Source: Pseudomonas sp. UYIF39 (GTDB lineage Bacteria; Pseudomonadota; Gammaproteobacteria; Pseudomonadales; Pseudomonadaceae). From it: a stretch of 64,000 bases of DNA. The notes under the pieces were generated by a model. That model was not told where the DNA came from, did no database searches, and saw only the letters and a list, made by a program, of their open reading frames with translations. Of the stretch, positions 35,236 through 43,444 are shown piece by piece. How positions within the stretch are numbered: position 1 is the first letter of the stretch; every line of letters starts with the position of its first letter. Made by a program: the position numbers and the translations under genes. Location: NCBI RefSeq assembly GCF_029963765.1, contig NZ_JALBYU010000003.1, positions 62,001-126,000 of the forward strand, in the 5' to 3' direction.

Positions 35236-35284
35236 AAAAAGGGCCATCTCCGGTATGTTTTCACACAACCTGAGAGGGCCCTTT
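35236..35284 (-). terminator. hairpin terminator of speE
   Basis: AAAGGGCC (35238-35245) pairs with GGCCCTTT (35277-35284), with an inner TCTC/GAGA stem. T-run in the minus reading, 15 bp beyond the speE stop. Confidence 0.8.
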
Positions 35285-35299
35285 CTGGCTTGCTCGATA

Positions 35300-36175
35300 T
35301 CAGTCGTTGCTAGGCTTGTTCACAGCCTGCAGGACGTATTGCGGTAAGGCGAACGCGCCGATGTGGATTTCCGGGTTGTAGTAGCGGGTGATGATGCCGC
35401 TGCCGGCGAAGCGCTGCTGCAGGGTTTCGCGGGACAGTTTGCGATAGGCGGTATTGGTCGCGCCCCAGGCGAAGGTCATGGCGCCGCCGATGTAGGTCGG
35501 CACGGCTGCCTGATAGAAGTGCCAGTCCGGGAACAGGCTGCGCAGGCGCCCGGCGGTGGTTTTGACTTCTTCGATTTGCATGAACGGCGTGCCGTTCTGG
35601 GTCACCAGGATGCCGCCTTCGTTCAGGCAGCGACGGCAGGCCTGGTAGAAGTTTTCCGAGAACAGCACTTCGCCCGGGCCGATCGGGTCGGTGGAGTCGG
35701 AAATGATCACGTCGAATTTTTCGGTGGTGGTGGCGACGAAACGCATGCCGTCGTCGATCACCAGGTTCAGGCGTGGATCATCGAACGCACCTTTGGAGTG
35801 GTTTGGCAGGAATTCCTTGCACATGTCGACCACGGTGCCGTCGATCTCGACCATGGTGATGTGCTCGATGCTGCGGTGCTTGGCCACTTCACGCAGCATG
35901 CCGCCGTCGCCGCCACCGATGATCAGCACGCGCTTGGCGGTGCCGTGCGCCAGGATCGGCACGTGGGTCAACATCTCGTGGTAGATGAATTCGTCGGCTT
36001 CGGTGGTCTGGATCACGCCATCAAGCGCCATGACGCGGCCCATGCGCGAGTTCTCGAAAATCACCAGGTGCTGGTGTTCGGTGTGCACTTCGTGCAGCAG
36101 TTTTTCCATGCGAAAACGCTGGCCGTAGCCTTCGTAGAGGGTTTCCAGGTACTCGCTGGTCGGGGTGTTGCTCAT
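35300..36175 (-). CDS. speE: Spermidine synthase (polyamine aminopropyltransferase)
   Basis: 291 residues from [10 protein letters not shown]; the ATG at 36175 has GGAG eight bases before it, and the longer ORF is rejected. Spermidine-synthase motifs are clear: the decarboxylated-AdoMet pocket [35 protein letters not shown], the catalytic aspartate in [13 protein letters not shown], and GGAMTFAWG. It transfers an aminopropyl group to putrescine. A paralogous speE elsewhere cannot be excluded. Followed by its own terminator. Confidence 0.93.
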   Translation of the reverse strand: MSNTPTSEYLETLYEGYGQRFRMEKLLHEVHTEHQHLVIFENSRMGRVMALDGVIQTTEADEFIYHEMLTHVPILAHGTAKRVLIIGGGDGGMLREVAKHRSIEHITMVEIDGTVVDMCKEFLPNHSKGAFDDPRLNLVIDDGMRFVATTTEKFDVIISDSTDPIGPGEVLFSENFYQACRRCLNEGGILVTQNGTPFMQIEEVKTTAGRLRSLFPDWHFYQAAVPTYIGGAMTFAWGATNTAYRKLSRETLQQRFAGSGIITRYYNPEIHIGAFALPQYVLQAVNKPSND

Positions 36176-36311
36176 GGGAAGTGCTCCGATGAATGCGGGT
36201 GGCAACGGACGGTTACCCGCCCATGATGGCCAATCGATCAGCTCGATTGCCCCGGGTAAGGCGCGCATTCTACGTTGCGGAACATGACAGGTCGAACCGT
36301 CCAGCGGTCTG

Positions 36312-36503
36312 TCAAATCCTTACATTGCCCCGTGGCCCGGCAATGGCCCAGATGATCAGGCCCAGCACCGGCAGCAGCAGGATCAGCAGCACCCAGATGA
36401 TTTTCATCCCGGTATCGGCGCCACTTTTGAGCACGTTGATGATTGCCCAGATGTCCAGGGCAAGAATAATCAGGCCAATCAGACCGTTGAACGTGGAACC
36501 CAT
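36312..36503 (-). CDS. PLDc N-terminal domain-containing small membrane protein
   Basis: 63 residues with two transmembrane helices ([20 protein letters not shown] and [20 protein letters not shown]). It ends AGPRGNVRI. The second helix and the P-LG-IIWA pattern are typical of the PLDc_N (PF13396) membrane hairpin found free-standing in many Pseudomonas. The role is not known. Confidence 0.85.
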   Translation of the reverse strand: MGSTFNGLIGLIILALDIWAIINVLKSGADTGMKIIWVLLILLLPVLGLIIWAIAGPRGNVRI

Positions 36504-36567
36504 GGTGACGCTCCCAAAGAGTGGTTTGCACTCTTAGGATAGCCGGGCCTTGCGAGGGTTCCGTTTT

Positions 36568-37098
36568 TTAAACGTGGACGGCAATTTTCAGGGCTTCCAG
36601 CGAGGGTGCGGCAGCGATGCCGACTTTGGCGCACAACTCGAGTACGCGCGGCACGTCGTTGCCGTAGACCAACACCACTTGCAGTTCGTCGTCGAGTAAC
36701 TGACTGAAGTTCATCAGCGTGTAACCGCCGTTTTCCTTGTTCATGCTGCCCATCTGCACCTGAATGCGATTGAGCGCGGTCAGGGCTTCAGTCTTGGCCA
36801 GTTGCTTGGGTTTGATATTGAAATCAACGCCGGGTCCGAACGAGGAAACGATCTGGGCGAACAGATCCACATAGGTGTCGGCCTGGAACAGCACGGTCTC
36901 TGGCAAACTGCCGACGACGACCCACTCGCCCAGTGGAATCGGGAACGTTTCGTCGTAGTTGATATCCGGATTGGCCGTCAGAAAAGCCTCGGGATCGGCG
37001 TAGGCCTGGGCCGCGTCGTCAGCGACTTTCAGGATTTCGTCATCGCTCATGCACCCGGAGCTGATTTTGCTGATGAGTTCGACGAGTGCGGCTTTCAT
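36568..37098 (-). CDS. Conserved hypothetical protein
   Basis: 176 residues from MKAALVELISKISS, with AGGAT upstream of the ATG at 37098; the ORF extension to 37347 is rejected. It is soluble, alpha/beta and acidic, containing EWVVVGSLPETVLFQADTYVDL and a C-terminal LVYGNDVPRVLELCAKVG. The codon use matches the surroundings. It is divergent from the chemoreceptor by 178 bp. No family recognised with confidence. Confidence 0.78.
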   Translation of the reverse strand: MKAALVELISKISSGCMSDDEILKVADDAAQAYADPEAFLTANPDINYDETFPIPLGEWVVVGSLPETVLFQADTYVDLFAQIVSSFGPGVDFNIKPKQLAKTEALTALNRIQVQMGSMNKENGGYTLMNFSQLLDDELQVVLVYGNDVPRVLELCAKVGIAAAPSLEALKIAVHV

Positions 37099-37276
37099 GG
37101 GGCGGAATCCTGTAGCGAGGGAATTTTGAAGGCGCGAAGGATAGCGCATTACGCCCCGCAATTCCTGCGCGCGAGCCTGGCCGGGATTGTTGACCCACAT
37201 CAAGATCCAGCCCCCTGAGTAGCGGCACAATACTGGCACCTTGCCAAAACTGTTTCCGCTATCAGAGAAGACCTCC

Positions 37277-38758
37277 ATGGGTGCCTGGCTTAGCAACATC
37301 TCGCTGAAATACAAATTCTGGGCGGTCAACGCCGTCGCCTTCATCACGACCTTGCTGCTGGTGTCGTACGCCGTGCAGCTCGAACAACAGGCCCGCAGCC
37401 ATGCTTATCAGGCATCGGCACAAGCCCAGGCGCGACTGCTCAACGCCTGGCCCGCCGGGCAACCGCTCCCCAAAGCCGATAACGTGCTGACTTTCAGTCG
37501 CGGGCAGGCACCGTTGCTGAACGGGCAACCGGTACTGGAACTGGCCGATACCAACGGCTGGGTCGGGATCAATGCGATGCCGCTGTTCGGCGACAACCCA
37601 TTGATGGGCGCCGAAGTGTTTACGCGCACCGATGGTAACCAGGTCGCGGTGATTGCCTATGGCCCGAGCCTGACCCAGGTATTTGGCGAGCGCTTTCCCA
37701 ACTACGCCTTGGCGGTGGCGATCCTGATGCTGGCGATGCTCGGCGCTTCGCAGTTGTTGATCCGCTTCCTGCTCAGCCAGCTCAATACGTTGAAGGACGT
37801 GATGCTCCACGTCGAGAAAACCGGTGACCTGTCGGCCCGCGTGCCGCTGGCCTGCACTGACGAAGTCGGGCAGATGGCCAATGCCTTCAACGCCATGCAG
37901 GCCGGTTACCAGCGAGTGGTCAACACCGTCGCCAGCACCGCCCGGCAACTGGATGTCGGCGCGGCGCGGCTGGCGTCGAGCATGAACGAGGTGCGTCACG
38001 GCATGCTCGGCCAGCAAAGCGAAACCGATCAGGCCGCCACGGCGATCAACGAAATGACCGCCACGGTCTATCACATTGCCCAGCACGCCGGCGCCACCCG
38101 CGACCTCTCGCAAACCGCCGACACCTTGGCCGGCAGCGGGCAGGAAGTGGTCAGTCGGGTGCAGAAGTCGATTGCCGGCCTGTCCAGCGGGGTGCAACAG
38201 ACTGCCGAGATGATTCAGCGTCTGGCCGAGGACAGTCAGAAGATCAACGGCGTGGTCAGTGTGATTCACAGCATCGCCGAGCAGACCAATCTGCTGGCGC
38301 TGAACGCAGCGATTGAAGCGGCCCGTGCCGGTGAAATGGGTCGCGGTTTTGCGGTGGTCGCTGATGAAGTGCGCAACCTGGCCAAACGTGTGCAGACCTC
38401 CACTGACGAGATCACGATCATGGTTTCTGCATTACAGGCCGGGACTCGGGACGCGGTGGATTTCATGCAGGAAAGCTCGTTCAAGGCCGACGATTGCGTG
38501 CAGCAGGCTCAGGAGGCCGGCGCAGCGTTGGCGGAAATCACCAGCGCCGTGGCACAGATGCGCGAAAGCAATACGCAGATCGCGGTGGCGGCCGAGCAGC
38601 AGAGCCACGTGGCCGAAGAGATGAATCGGGCAGTGGTGAGCATTCGGGATGTGACCGAGAACACCGTGCAGCAGACCGTGGAGTCGGCGACGACCAGCAA
38701 TGAGCTGGCGGCATTGGCGGGGGAATTGAGCAAGGCTATCGGGCAACTGAAGCTGTAA
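37277..38758 (+). CDS. Methyl-accepting chemotaxis protein
   Basis: 493 residues from ATG 37277 ([14 protein letters not shown]). Transmembrane helix 1 (about 13-33) and helix 2 (about 143-166) enclose a short periplasmic sensor of about 110 residues with no recognised ligand domain. A HAMP linker follows. The cytoplasmic hairpin tip reads [40 protein letters not shown]. It feeds CheA-CheW. Unusually small sensor; the ligand is unknown. Confidence 0.93.
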   Translation: MGAWLSNISLKYKFWAVNAVAFITTLLLVSYAVQLEQQARSHAYQASAQAQARLLNAWPAGQPLPKADNVLTFSRGQAPLLNGQPVLELADTNGWVGINAMPLFGDNPLMGAEVFTRTDGNQVAVIAYGPSLTQVFGERFPNYALAVAILMLAMLGASQLLIRFLLSQLNTLKDVMLHVEKTGDLSARVPLACTDEVGQMANAFNAMQAGYQRVVNTVASTARQLDVGAARLASSMNEVRHGMLGQQSETDQAATAINEMTATVYHIAQHAGATRDLSQTADTLAGSGQEVVSRVQKSIAGLSSGVQQTAEMIQRLAEDSQKINGVVSVIHSIAEQTNLLALNAAIEAARAGEMGRGFAVVADEVRNLAKRVQTSTDEITIMVSALQAGTRDAVDFMQESSFKADDCVQQAQEAGAALAEITSAVAQMRESNTQIAVAAEQQSHVAEEMNRAVVSIRDVTENTVQQTVESATTSNELAALAGELSKAIGQLKL

Positions 38759-38882
38759 GGGCCTGTTCAACATCAATATTGACCATGCCACCTATCACTC
38801 CGATAGCCAGCCTTGATTCGCCGACTGGTTTGGGCCGGCCTATTCTTTGTTCACGAGCCTCAACGAACCAAGGATTACCATC

Positions 38883-39248
38883 ATGGGCAAACGTCACCCC
38901 AACCTCCCCGCCTGGCAATGGCGAGCGTACCCGAACAATCACCAGCACCCGACCAATCTGGTGCTGCACCTGATTGCCGTGCCGCTGTTCATCGTGGCGT
39001 TTCTGCTGATTGTCTCGGGAGTGTTCAGTCTGAGTTTCGCGAATGTCGCGATTGGCGTCATCGGCCTGTTCGCCGCCCTCGGCCTGCAACGCCACGGTCA
39101 CAGCCTGGAGGCGCAAGCCTCCGAGCCATTCAGTGATCGCAAAGATGCCATGTCGCGCTTGCTGGTCGAGCAGTTTCTGACTTTCCCACGGTTCTTCCTG
39201 AGCGGCGGCTGGTGGCGCGCCTGGCGTGAGCGCCACCGTCGTCACTGA
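38883..39248 (+). CDS. Mpo1-like (DUF962-type) membrane protein
   Basis: 121 residues from MGKRHPNLPAWQW, with AAGGA before ATG 38883. The HQHPTNLVLHLIAVPLFIVAF segment and the second block QRHGHSLEAQA resemble the His-rich signatures of the Mpo1/DUF962 family, proposed non-haem iron dioxygenases of 2-hydroxy fatty acids. Two or three hydrophobic segments are visible. It converges on the thioesterase gene, and the two coding regions abut without overlap at 39248/39249. Assignment is tentative. Confidence 0.65.
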   Translation: MGKRHPNLPAWQWRAYPNNHQHPTNLVLHLIAVPLFIVAFLLIVSGVFSLSFANVAIGVIGLFAALGLQRHGHSLEAQASEPFSDRKDAMSRLLVEQFLTFPRFFLSGGWWRAWRERHRRH

Positions 39249-40046
39249 TCAGGCGAAAATCGTCACCGTCTGCCGACTCATGGCAATCAATTGACCGTCC
39301 GCGTTCCACAATTTCGCGGCCGCATGGCCGTAGCCGTCAGCGGCATGTTCGATTTCAACGAGGTATTTGCACCAGTCCAGCGTGCTCAGTTCAAGCAACG
39401 GCTGGACGAATTCAATGGTCCAGGTCAGCGTGCTGCCCATCGCCGGTTTTTTCAGGTGCGGCAACAGTGCCGGAGGCCAAGCGTCGACCAGCGCGAGGAT
39501 ATGCGACTCGCTGACGGCCTCTTCCTTCACGTCCCCACGCAAGCGCACCCAGCCTCCCATCTCGCGGGATTTGTTGCCGGTGAACGGCAGACCGCCGACG
39601 CTCCAGCGCATCGCCAGATGCCGCATGAACTCTGGAGTCACGCCTTTGATGTAAGGCAATTCCTGGCAATCGTCCCAGTGCTTCATCTCGGGCGCCGGTT
39701 CGGCGATCACCGCCACTTCCGACGGTCGCGAGGCGCCGAAGCTGCCCTGGACCAACGTCACCACCTGGCCCTTCTGCATCGCCCGACCCAGCACCTGGCT
39801 GACCGCTTTGCCTTCGCGCAATACATCGACTTCGAAGCTGACCGGTACTTCTGGCTCGACCGGGCCGACAAAGGTGATCGCCAGCGAGCGCACCGAACGA
39901 TCCGCCGGGACTTTTGCGCGCATGGCTTCGTACTGCAAAGCGGCCACCAGGCCACCGAAACTGGCACGCCCCTGAGCCCATTCGGCCGGGATTGACAGCT
40001 CGAGCGGCTGGCTGCGGACAGCGTCGAGCAGATCGGAAAAGCGCAT
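39249..40046 (-). CDS. Acyl-CoA thioesterase family protein
   Basis: 265 residues with a double hot-dog arrangement. The N-terminal half carries WAQGRASFGGLVAALQYEAM and VRSLAITFVGPVEP, and the C-terminal half has RGDVKEEAVSESHILALVDAWPPALL and STLTWTIEFVQPLLE. This fits the 4HBT_3/TesB-like group. It would hydrolyse acyl-CoA thioesters. The substrate is unknown. Convergent with the Mpo1-like gene. Confidence 0.82.
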   Translation of the reverse strand: MRFSDLLDAVRSQPLELSIPAEWAQGRASFGGLVAALQYEAMRAKVPADRSVRSLAITFVGPVEPEVPVSFEVDVLREGKAVSQVLGRAMQKGQVVTLVQGSFGASRPSEVAVIAEPAPEMKHWDDCQELPYIKGVTPEFMRHLAMRWSVGGLPFTGNKSREMGGWVRLRGDVKEEAVSESHILALVDAWPPALLPHLKKPAMGSTLTWTIEFVQPLLELSTLDWCKYLVEIEHAADGYGHAAAKLWNADGQLIAMSRQTVTIFA

Positions 40047-40178
40047 GAAAACCTCAGAGCGGGAAAAGGATGAAGGATCTTAACCAGCCTGCGGGGATGG
40101 CACAGCGCTTATTCCTGCCAAATTGACTGACAGATAAGCCGGATCCACATGCTCTACGTAGGAGCTGCCGAGATAGTT

Positions 40179-40946
40179 TCAGGATTTGAAACAGGTAGCG
40201 CTGAGTTTGTCGAGGACGCGGTCGGCGCGGCCTTCTGCCTTGGCCATGGCAGTTTTCCAGGCGGCGACGCAGGGCTGCAAATCGGCTTCCTGCTCAGCTA
40301 TGGCCAGCCATTGCAAGCAATCATGCCAATCGCCCAAGGCACCTTGCGCGGACTTCAAGCGCGGCATCGCCGCTTTCGGCAGTCGATCCAGTTCGGGATA
40401 GGCTTCGATGCCATAGCGCACGCGCTTGATCAGCAGGCGCAAACGGTGGCGATCATGTGCCGGATCGTGCAGGGCTTTGTCGAGTTTCTCCCACTGTTTG
40501 GCCAAACGTTTTTCGATGCACTGACGCAAGCCCTTGAGCAACCGCTGACGTTGGGAGGCCCGCAGAAAACGCGGAAAAGCGTCGAGGATCATCAGCAACT
40601 GCGCCACTTCAGGACTCGTCGCGACCGCCGGGTAAGCCTCGGCCATCTGCGTCATACGCCGCTGGGCAGCCTCCGGCTGATCATGCTCGAGCAGGTACGC
40701 CGCCAGCACTTCGCGATCGCGCAACGGCGTGGTCAAGTCGCCGACCCGGGACGCCGCCGCTTCCAGCTGTTCGACCCCGGGCAAGCCGCGCAATGGCCGC
40801 AGCAGACTGCGTAAACGGCGAACCGTGGTACGCAGATCGTGCAGCGCTTCAGGGTCAGTGCACGCACTCAAGCGTGCCTGACAGACCAGCAACCGAACTT
40901 CCAGGCCCAGGACATGAGCCACCAACCGATCAACCAAGGTAGACAT
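40179..40946 (-). CDS. CHAD domain-containing protein
   Basis: 255 residues, all helical, with the conserved His/Arg pattern of the CHAD domain: PEALHDLRTTVRRLRSLLRPLRGLPG in the first half and HRLRLLIKRVRYGIEAYPEL in the second. CHAD domains bind polyphosphate through these residues and can target polyphosphate granules. No fused CYTH triphosphatase domain is present. The role is unassigned. Confidence 0.9.
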   Translation of the reverse strand: MSTLVDRLVAHVLGLEVRLLVCQARLSACTDPEALHDLRTTVRRLRSLLRPLRGLPGVEQLEAAASRVGDLTTPLRDREVLAAYLLEHDQPEAAQRRMTQMAEAYPAVATSPEVAQLLMILDAFPRFLRASQRQRLLKGLRQCIEKRLAKQWEKLDKALHDPAHDRHRLRLLIKRVRYGIEAYPELDRLPKAAMPRLKSAQGALGDWHDCLQWLAIAEQEADLQPCVAAWKTAMAKAEGRADRVLDKLSATCFKS

Positions 40947-40991
40947 CGCTTGCTCCCGGAATCGAATTGCCGCTAATGCCTACATCATGCC

Positions 40992-41270
40992 TCAACGGCC
41001 GGCACGCGATTCACGAATATAGAAACGCGCCTTCTCGGCCTTCTTGGCGCAACCTTCGAACCCTTCGAATTGCTGCTGAGTCTTGGCCGCCGTCAATAGC
41101 GATAGGGCCTTGGAGTAGCTGACGGTCCCGGCGAAACCTTCGGCCTTGGCCAGATCCAGTTCATGCCACGCCGCATCAAGCCCGCTGCCGCAGCTGTCAC
41201 GGTAAGCGGTTTTGCCGGCGCAACCGGCAAGTGCCAGGGCAATCAAAGGCACACAGATCCAGGCTTTCAT
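40992..41270 (-). CDS. Small outer-membrane-type lipoprotein
   Basis: 92 residues. A lipoprotein signal ends in the lipobox LAGC (MKAWICVPLIALALAGC). The mature part has three further cysteines and is helical with Lys/Ala-rich segments. The family is not recognised, but lipid attachment is well supported by the lipobox. The residue after the lipidated Cys is Ala, which favours the outer membrane. Confidence 0.82.
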   Translation of the reverse strand: MKAWICVPLIALALAGCAGKTAYRDSCGSGLDAAWHELDLAKAEGFAGTVSYSKALSLLTAAKTQQQFEGFEGCAKKAEKARFYIRESRAGR

Positions 41271-41493
41271 TACTCACACCTCAAAGATAGGTAAACAATC
41301 CGTGCAGTTAAGACGGTCTGACGCGTGAAAAGTGCCTTGGCACCGCCTCGGAAATTCTAGCGTTCGCGAGAATACCCATCTGCCGCCAAAGAGTGTCGAA
41401 AAAACGACGCCCTCGCCTCGCGTAACGACCTTAGCGATTGAAGCGCGCCCCTCGATGGGTGCATTGTTGAACCTTGTCAGACGAGGGCGATTC

Positions 41494-42534
41494 ATGAAAA
41501 AGCGTGTCGCGCTGGTGCTGGGCTCAGGTGGAGCCAGGGGCTATGCCCATATCGGGGTCATTGAAGAGATCGAACGGCGTGGCTACGACATCGCTTGCAT
41601 CGCCGGATGTTCCATGGGCGCGGTGGTCGGCGGAGTCTATGCCGCCGGCAAACTCGACGAATATCGCAACTGGATCGAAAGCCTGGATTACCTCGACGTG
41701 TTGCGTCTGGTGGACGTCAGTTTTCGTCTGGGTGCGATTCGCGGGGAAAAGGTTTTCGGACAAATCCGCAAGATCGTCGGCGAGATCAATATTGAAGACT
41801 TGCGCATCCCTTACACAGCGGTAGCCACCGACCTGACCAACCAACAGGAAATCTGGTTCCAGGAAGGCTGCCTGCACCAGGCCATGCGCGCCTCGGCGGC
41901 GATTCCCAGCCTGTTCACCCCGGTGATGCAGGGTAACCGCATGCTGGTGGACGGCGGTATCCTCAACCCTTTGCCGATCGTGCCGGTGGTGTCGAGTCAT
42001 TGCGACCTGATCATCGCGGTCAACCTCAACTCCACCAACCAGCGCCACTATCAACTGCCGGTGATCCAGCGCCCGGCGGCGTTCAAGACCCGCTTCGACA
42101 GCCTGATCAACTCGCTCGGTTCAAAATTGCCGTTCCGCCGCAAACAGGCGGAACAATTGCTGCGGCTGGAAAAGGAAGCGTTGATGGCAGAAGCGGCCGA
42201 GATCAACCCGTGGATCGAATCCGCAGAACCCGAAGCCCAGCAACCGGCCGCCGCCCCTGAACGCGAAGGCGCGCCGAAGTCGGCGACCGGCTCGGTCATC
42301 ATCGACAACGTCGGCCCAGCTTCTTTGCTGGACCTGATCAACCAGAGTTTCGAGGTGATGCAAACCTCATTGGCGCAGTACAAGATCGCCGGTTATCCGC
42401 CGGATGTTTTGATCAACGTGCCAAAGCGAGTGTGCCGGTTTTTCGAGTTTTACAAGGCACCGGAGCTGATCGCGCTGGGGCGGGAGATTGCGCGGGATAC
42501 GATGGATCGGTATGAGAATGAGCGGGATTCCTGA
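41494..42534 (+). CDS. Patatin-like phospholipase (RssA/NTE-like)
   Basis: 346 residues from MKKRVALVLGSGG; ATG 41494 is preceded by GAGGG, while the long upstream ORF lacks coding character. The oxyanion loop is GSGGARG, the nucleophile S40 lies in GCSMG, and the catalytic aspartate D153 is in VDGG. The fold is the patatin Ser-Asp dyad. The C-terminal 100 residues (PAAAPEREGAPKSA, IIDNVGPASLLDL) are an extension of unknown role. No signal peptide, so it acts in the cytoplasm or at the membrane. Confidence 0.9.
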   Translation: MKKRVALVLGSGGARGYAHIGVIEEIERRGYDIACIAGCSMGAVVGGVYAAGKLDEYRNWIESLDYLDVLRLVDVSFRLGAIRGEKVFGQIRKIVGEINIEDLRIPYTAVATDLTNQQEIWFQEGCLHQAMRASAAIPSLFTPVMQGNRMLVDGGILNPLPIVPVVSSHCDLIIAVNLNSTNQRHYQLPVIQRPAAFKTRFDSLINSLGSKLPFRRKQAEQLLRLEKEALMAEAAEINPWIESAEPEAQQPAAAPEREGAPKSATGSVIIDNVGPASLLDLINQSFEVMQTSLAQYKIAGYPPDVLINVPKRVCRFFEFYKAPELIALGREIARDTMDRYENERDS

Positions 42535-42560
42535 GGTTCTCGAGTGCAGCAACTGGCCTC

Positions 42561-42653
42561 ATCGCGAGCAAGCTCGCTCCCACAGTGGTTTTAGGTGATA
42601 CACAAATTTTGTGTCCATCAAAGATCAATTGTGGGAGCGAGCTTGCTCGCGAT
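42561..42653. repeat. REP pair (inverted), copy 4
   Basis: A 24-bp arm (42561-42584) is perfectly inverted at 42630-42653, with a 45-bp loop. It lies between the convergent patatin and kdpE stops. Confidence 0.92.
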
Positions 42654-42677
42654 AGGGCCAGTGAAGACAACTCAGAA

Positions 42678-43376
42678 CTAAAGGCCACCCTCACTCAACA
42701 ACCGATACCCGACCCCAGCCTCGGTGACGATAAACCGCGGCTGCGTCGGGTCATCCGCCAGTTTCTGGCGCAGGTGCCCGACTACAATCCGCAAATAGTG
42801 AGTGTCCTCGGTATGGGTCGGCCCCCAGATGTCCTTGAGCAGTTGCTGCTGGGTGATGACCCGCCCCGGATGCCGCGCCAGTTGTGCCAGTACCGCGTAT
42901 TCCTTGCGGGTCAGCGCGACTTCGGTGCCGTCGAGCAACACTCGGCGATAAGCCAGGTCGACGGTCAACGGGCCGAACGTCAGCGCCGCGGGTTGCGCTT
43001 CTCCCGCCGGCGCCTGACGCAACAAGGCACGAACGCGTGCAAGAAATTCCTGAATACCAAACGGTTTGGTCACGTAGTCGTTGGCGCCGCCATCGAGCGC
43101 TTCGACTTTCTGCCCTTCACTGGCGCGCACCGAGAGCACCAGCACCGGCACCGTCGACCACTCGCGAAACTCGCGCAGCACTTGCTGGCCGTCCATGTCC
43201 GGCAGGCCGAGGTCGAGCACCAGCAAGTCCGGCTTATTCAGCGCAGCCTGGGCCAGGCCTTCGGTGCCGGTGCCGGCTTCGAGCACTTTGTAGCCCTGGG
43301 AAACAAGGCTGATACGCAGAAATTTGCGGATCTGCGGTTCGTCGTCGATAACCAAAATGGTCGCGGTCTGGCTCAT
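42678..43376 (-). CDS. kdpE: KDP operon response regulator KdpE
   Basis: 232 residues. An OmpR-type receiver has the phosphoacceptor D55 in LLVLDLGLPDMDG and acidic D11/D12, and a lysine in YVTKPF. It is followed by the winged helix (EYAVLAQLARHPGRVITQQQLLKDIWG, TEDTHYLRIVVGHLRQKL). It activates kdpFABC on potassium limitation or osmotic upshift. It follows kdpD, 68 bp after its stop. Confidence 0.96.
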   Translation of the reverse strand: MSQTATILVIDDEPQIRKFLRISLVSQGYKVLEAGTGTEGLAQAALNKPDLLVLDLGLPDMDGQQVLREFREWSTVPVLVLSVRASEGQKVEALDGGANDYVTKPFGIQEFLARVRALLRQAPAGEAQPAALTFGPLTVDLAYRRVLLDGTEVALTRKEYAVLAQLARHPGRVITQQQLLKDIWGPTHTEDTHYLRIVVGHLRQKLADDPTQPRFIVTEAGVGYRLLSEGGL

Positions 43377-43444
43377 GAATTCACATCAACACAAAGAAGT
43401 GGCAAGAGAGTAGCGCAAGCGCAATCAGGCTTCACTTTCGGCTC